64,000 nt of DNA from an uncultured Bacteroidota bacterium (GTDB lineage Bacteria; Bacteroidota; Bacteroidia; Chitinophagales; Chitinophagaceae). The stretch is from positions 74,401-138,400 of the forward strand of contig CAIKZP010000031.1 in NCBI GenBank assembly GCA_903831935.1, given 5' to 3'. Below are positions 61,768 through 64,000 of the stretch, one piece after another. Made by a program: the position numbers and the translations under genes. Position 1 is the first letter of the stretch, and the number at the start of each line of letters is the position of its first letter. The notes beneath the pieces are model-generated. The model saw only the letters and a list, made by a program, of their open reading frames with translations. It had not been told where the DNA came from and did no database searches.

Positions 61768-62382
61768 TTATAAATCTAATTCTGGCAAGGTCTGTGGCCA
61801 TTGCAGGTGAATGGTTTGTAGGCCAACTTGATTAGCCGCTTCAATATTTTTTAAAGTATCGTCTATAAAAACAGTTTCTGCAGCTACTAATCCATGGTTT
61901 TCTAAAATTTGAATAAATGGTTCGAGCGATGGTTTGCGCAAACCCATTTCTTGCGAGTAATACGCTTTTTCAAAAAAATCATTAAAATTGGTTTTACCTG
62001 TTTGATTAAAATAGGTTTCTAAAAATGATTCGTAATGAATTTGGTTGGTGTTAGAAAATAAAAAGATTCGATACTTATTTTTTATGCTATCGAGCCATTC
62101 CAAACTAGGCAATCGAAAATCAATTAGCAAAGCATTCCATGCAGTTTTAATTTGATTGTTAGTTAATGCAATTTGAGTGGCATTCCTAAATGCATCATAA
62201 AATTCATTTGGGCTGATGGCGCCAGTTTCTAGTTGAATAAACAAATCGTTTGAGTGGTGCTGGGTGAACATTTCAGAAAAATTTTCAACACCTAATGCAA
62301 CAAATGCTGCTTCTGTTTTTTTAAAATCAATGTTAAACAACACGCCTCCTAAATCAAAAATGATATTTTTTACTCCTTGCAT
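61768..62382 (-). CDS. HAD family phosphatase
   Basis: NIIFDLGGVLFNIDF, IFLFSNTNQIHYE, VFIDDTLKNIEAANQVGLQTIHL. Confidence 0.93.
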   Translation of the reverse strand: MQGVKNIIFDLGGVLFNIDFKKTEAAFVALGVENFSEMFTQHHSNDLFIQLETGAISPNEFYDAFRNATQIALTNNQIKTAWNALLIDFRLPSLEWLDSIKNKYRIFLFSNTNQIHYESFLETYFNQTGKTNFNDFFEKAYYSQEMGLRKPSLEPFIQILENHGLVAAETVFIDDTLKNIEAANQVGLQTIHLQWPQTLPELDL

Positions 62383-62384
62383 AC

Positions 62385-63089
62385 TTAACTGATTTTATGT
62401 AGTGGATTTTTTTGCAACACAAAGATATTAATCAAAACGGTCTCGTGATTGAATCTAATTTCTTGCTCTTTGTTTAGCACACACCAAGGCAATAATTTAG
62501 CAATAAAATCCTTTGCTACCAATCGTTGCGGAGTACTTAATAGTATGGTGGTGCCTTGTTGAATAAACTGTTCTAGCATTAAAAATACCGTTTCAAAATC
62601 GGAAGGATTATAATTAATATCACTCAATAATAAAACTTCTGCTTCTACAGATTTGGGTATTGCTTGCCAATTAATTAAGGCGCTAGAAATATTTGATACT
62701 TGATTATCTGCAATATTTTTTTCTAATAATGCAATAGCGGCTGGCGCATAATCACTGCAACAAATATGGCTAGCATATTTTGCAGCCACAAAAGAAGGCA
62801 AGCCAATTCCTGCAGCTAATTCTAGTAGTTTTTTATTTTGAATATAGCTTGGATTTTCTTGTAAAAAATTGGCGAGCGCAATGGCCGATGGCCAAATTTT
62901 TGCCCAATAAGGAAAGTCTAATCCTCCCAATTGATATAGCGCCTGCAATTGAACAAAATCAGGAACGGCCAATTCTATGGTTGTGTTTGGAACCAAATAC
63001 TGTTCAAACACTAGGTCTTGTAACAACAGATGGGCATTGGGTGCTTGCATATACAACTGGTTTGAAAAATAATGGAGCAATAAGCGCAA
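62385..63089 (-). CDS. Class I SAM-dependent methyltransferase (NNT1/Methyltransf_16-like); probable start at internal MQAPNAH
   Basis: YWAKIWPSAIALANFLQENPSYIQNKKLLELAAGIGLPSFVAAKYASHICCSDY. Confidence 0.82.
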   Translation of the reverse strand: MRLLLHYFSNQLYMQAPNAHLLLQDLVFEQYLVPNTTIELAVPDFVQLQALYQLGGLDFPYWAKIWPSAIALANFLQENPSYIQNKKLLELAAGIGLPSFVAAKYASHICCSDYAPAAIALLEKNIADNQVSNISSALINWQAIPKSVEAEVLLLSDINYNPSDFETVFLMLEQFIQQGTTILLSTPQRLVAKDFIAKLLPWCVLNKEQEIRFNHETVLINIFVLQKNPLHKIS

Positions 63090-63137
63090 ATCAAATCAAC
63101 AATATTACTGTAGTTTCGCAAAAACAATTCAACAATC

Positions 63138-63584
63138 ATGAGCGAAAATGTACTTACACAAGGAAAAATTCACACCGAAAAAGGTGTTTTAACTTTTGAA
63201 CTTTACGATGATGATGCGCCCATTGCTGCTGCAAATTTTAAAAAACTAGTTTCCGAAGGTTATTATAATGGCTTGAAGTTTCACCGTGTGATACCAAATT
63301 TTATGGTACAAGGCGGTTGTCCAGACGGAACAGGAGCTGGTGGACCAGGCTATTCCATCAATTGCGAAACCTCAGGTGTTAAACAAATACACGACCGTGG
63401 GGTAATGTCTATGGCACACCGTGGCAGAAACACTGGAGGATCTCAATTTTTCATTTGTCATAACCGTCCAGGTACCCGCCATTTAGACGGCGTTCATACC
63501 TGTTTTGGTAGAATCATTGATGGCCTTGATGTAATTGACGACATTAGAGGCGGTGATATTATGACCAAAGTTGAATTGATCTAA
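63138..63584 (+). CDS. ppiB: Peptidylprolyl isomerase (cyclophilin type)
   Basis: FHRVIPNFMVQGGCPDGTGAGGPGY, MAHRGRNTGGSQFFICH, HTCFGRIIDGLDVID. Confidence 0.97.
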   Translation: MSENVLTQGKIHTEKGVLTFELYDDDAPIAAANFKKLVSEGYYNGLKFHRVIPNFMVQGGCPDGTGAGGPGYSINCETSGVKQIHDRGVMSMAHRGRNTGGSQFFICHNRPGTRHLDGVHTCFGRIIDGLDVIDDIRGGDIMTKVELI

Positions 63585-63588
63585 CTAA

Positions 63589-63813
63589 TTATACCGTTTT
63601 TTTAGGAGGTAAAGCAAAAGCAGCCGCTTCGTGTTCGAATTGTCCATTATGGGCACCGTCGCAAAATGGTTTGTTTTTGCTTAACCCACAACGGCACAAG
63701 CCAATTACTTCCCTTCCGGCTAAATCATAGCTGTTTCCTGCTCTATCTACAATGGTAAAATCACCTTCAATTTTAAGTGATCCGTTATTGTTTACTGTTA
63801 TTTTAGTTGACAT
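63589..63813 (-). CDS. CDGSH iron-sulfur domain protein
   Basis: CRCGLSKNKPFCDGAH matches C-x-C-x2-S-x3-P-x-C-D-G-x-H. Confidence 0.93.
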   Translation of the reverse strand: MSTKITVNNNGSLKIEGDFTIVDRAGNSYDLAGREVIGLCRCGLSKNKPFCDGAHNGQFEHEAAAFALPPKKTV

Positions 63814-63904
63814 ATTTTTGGTTTTGAAGCGAAGATAGTGGTAACAAAGATTACCTCATCAAACTTTGATTAAGGCATTACAATAATGCGAAAAATTAAT
63901 TTTA

Positions 63905-64000
63905 TTACAATGACCCAGTTGGTTTGCGATGGCCATATACAAATTGTTCCATGGCAGTCATAGACTGAATAGCATCTGCTGCAGTACATGGGTTATTGCC
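63905..64000 (-). CDS. Partial ORF, possibly the C-terminus of a Gfo/Idh/MocA-type oxidoreductase
   Basis: Reverse reading ...GNNPCTAADAIQSMTAMEQFVYGHRKPTGSL*; only the C-terminus is visible. Confidence 0.35.
   Translation of the reverse strand, partial: GNNPCTAADAIQSMTAMEQFVYGHRKPTGSL

Noticed and set aside
1-64000. Possible prophage, transposon, defence island, tRNA or rRNA
   Set aside because: No recognisable integrase, transposase, phage, restriction, toxin-antitoxin or Cas proteins among the ORFs, and no tRNA/rRNA sequence was spotted by eye; a tRNAscan/Infernal run would be needed to exclude small RNAs fully.

Overview
The window is a chromosomal segment from a Bacteroidota bacterium, probably Chitinophagaceae-like. 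This is inferred from PorG and GldC homologues, an IPExxxVDY protein, TAnnTTTG-type -7 elements and low GC. It is dense with about 55 mostly housekeeping genes. Recognisable blocks are bamA(partial)-uppS-porG-nadK, ftsH-rsfS, birA-selD, feoB, an RND efflux pair, a chromate transporter, recQ, kdsD-manC, a purF-like gene, marR-pirin-pirin, the rimP-nusA-infB operon, and ppiB. I see no rRNA, tRNA, CRISPR array, prophage or insertion sequence. The points most worth a second look are: (1) a carB gene that stops cleanly after the first synthetase half; (2) a tight SDR-SDR-acyl-CoA dehydrogenase-APH kinase operon resembling ACAD10/11 and Lva-type 4-hydroxyacyl-CoA catabolism; (3) a single-polypeptide GH18-CE4-GT2 exopolysaccharide machine divergent from an LtaS-like transferase; (4) a duplicated palindrome (RTGTATGTACAY) that looks like the operator of the marR-pirin-pirin locus and lies in a consensus Bacteroidetes promoter spacer; (5) a promoter followed at once by a strong hairpin in the rimP-nusA-infB leader, with further hairpins at the operon junctions. 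Product calls rest on motif and family recognition from the translated ORFs; no database search was run.
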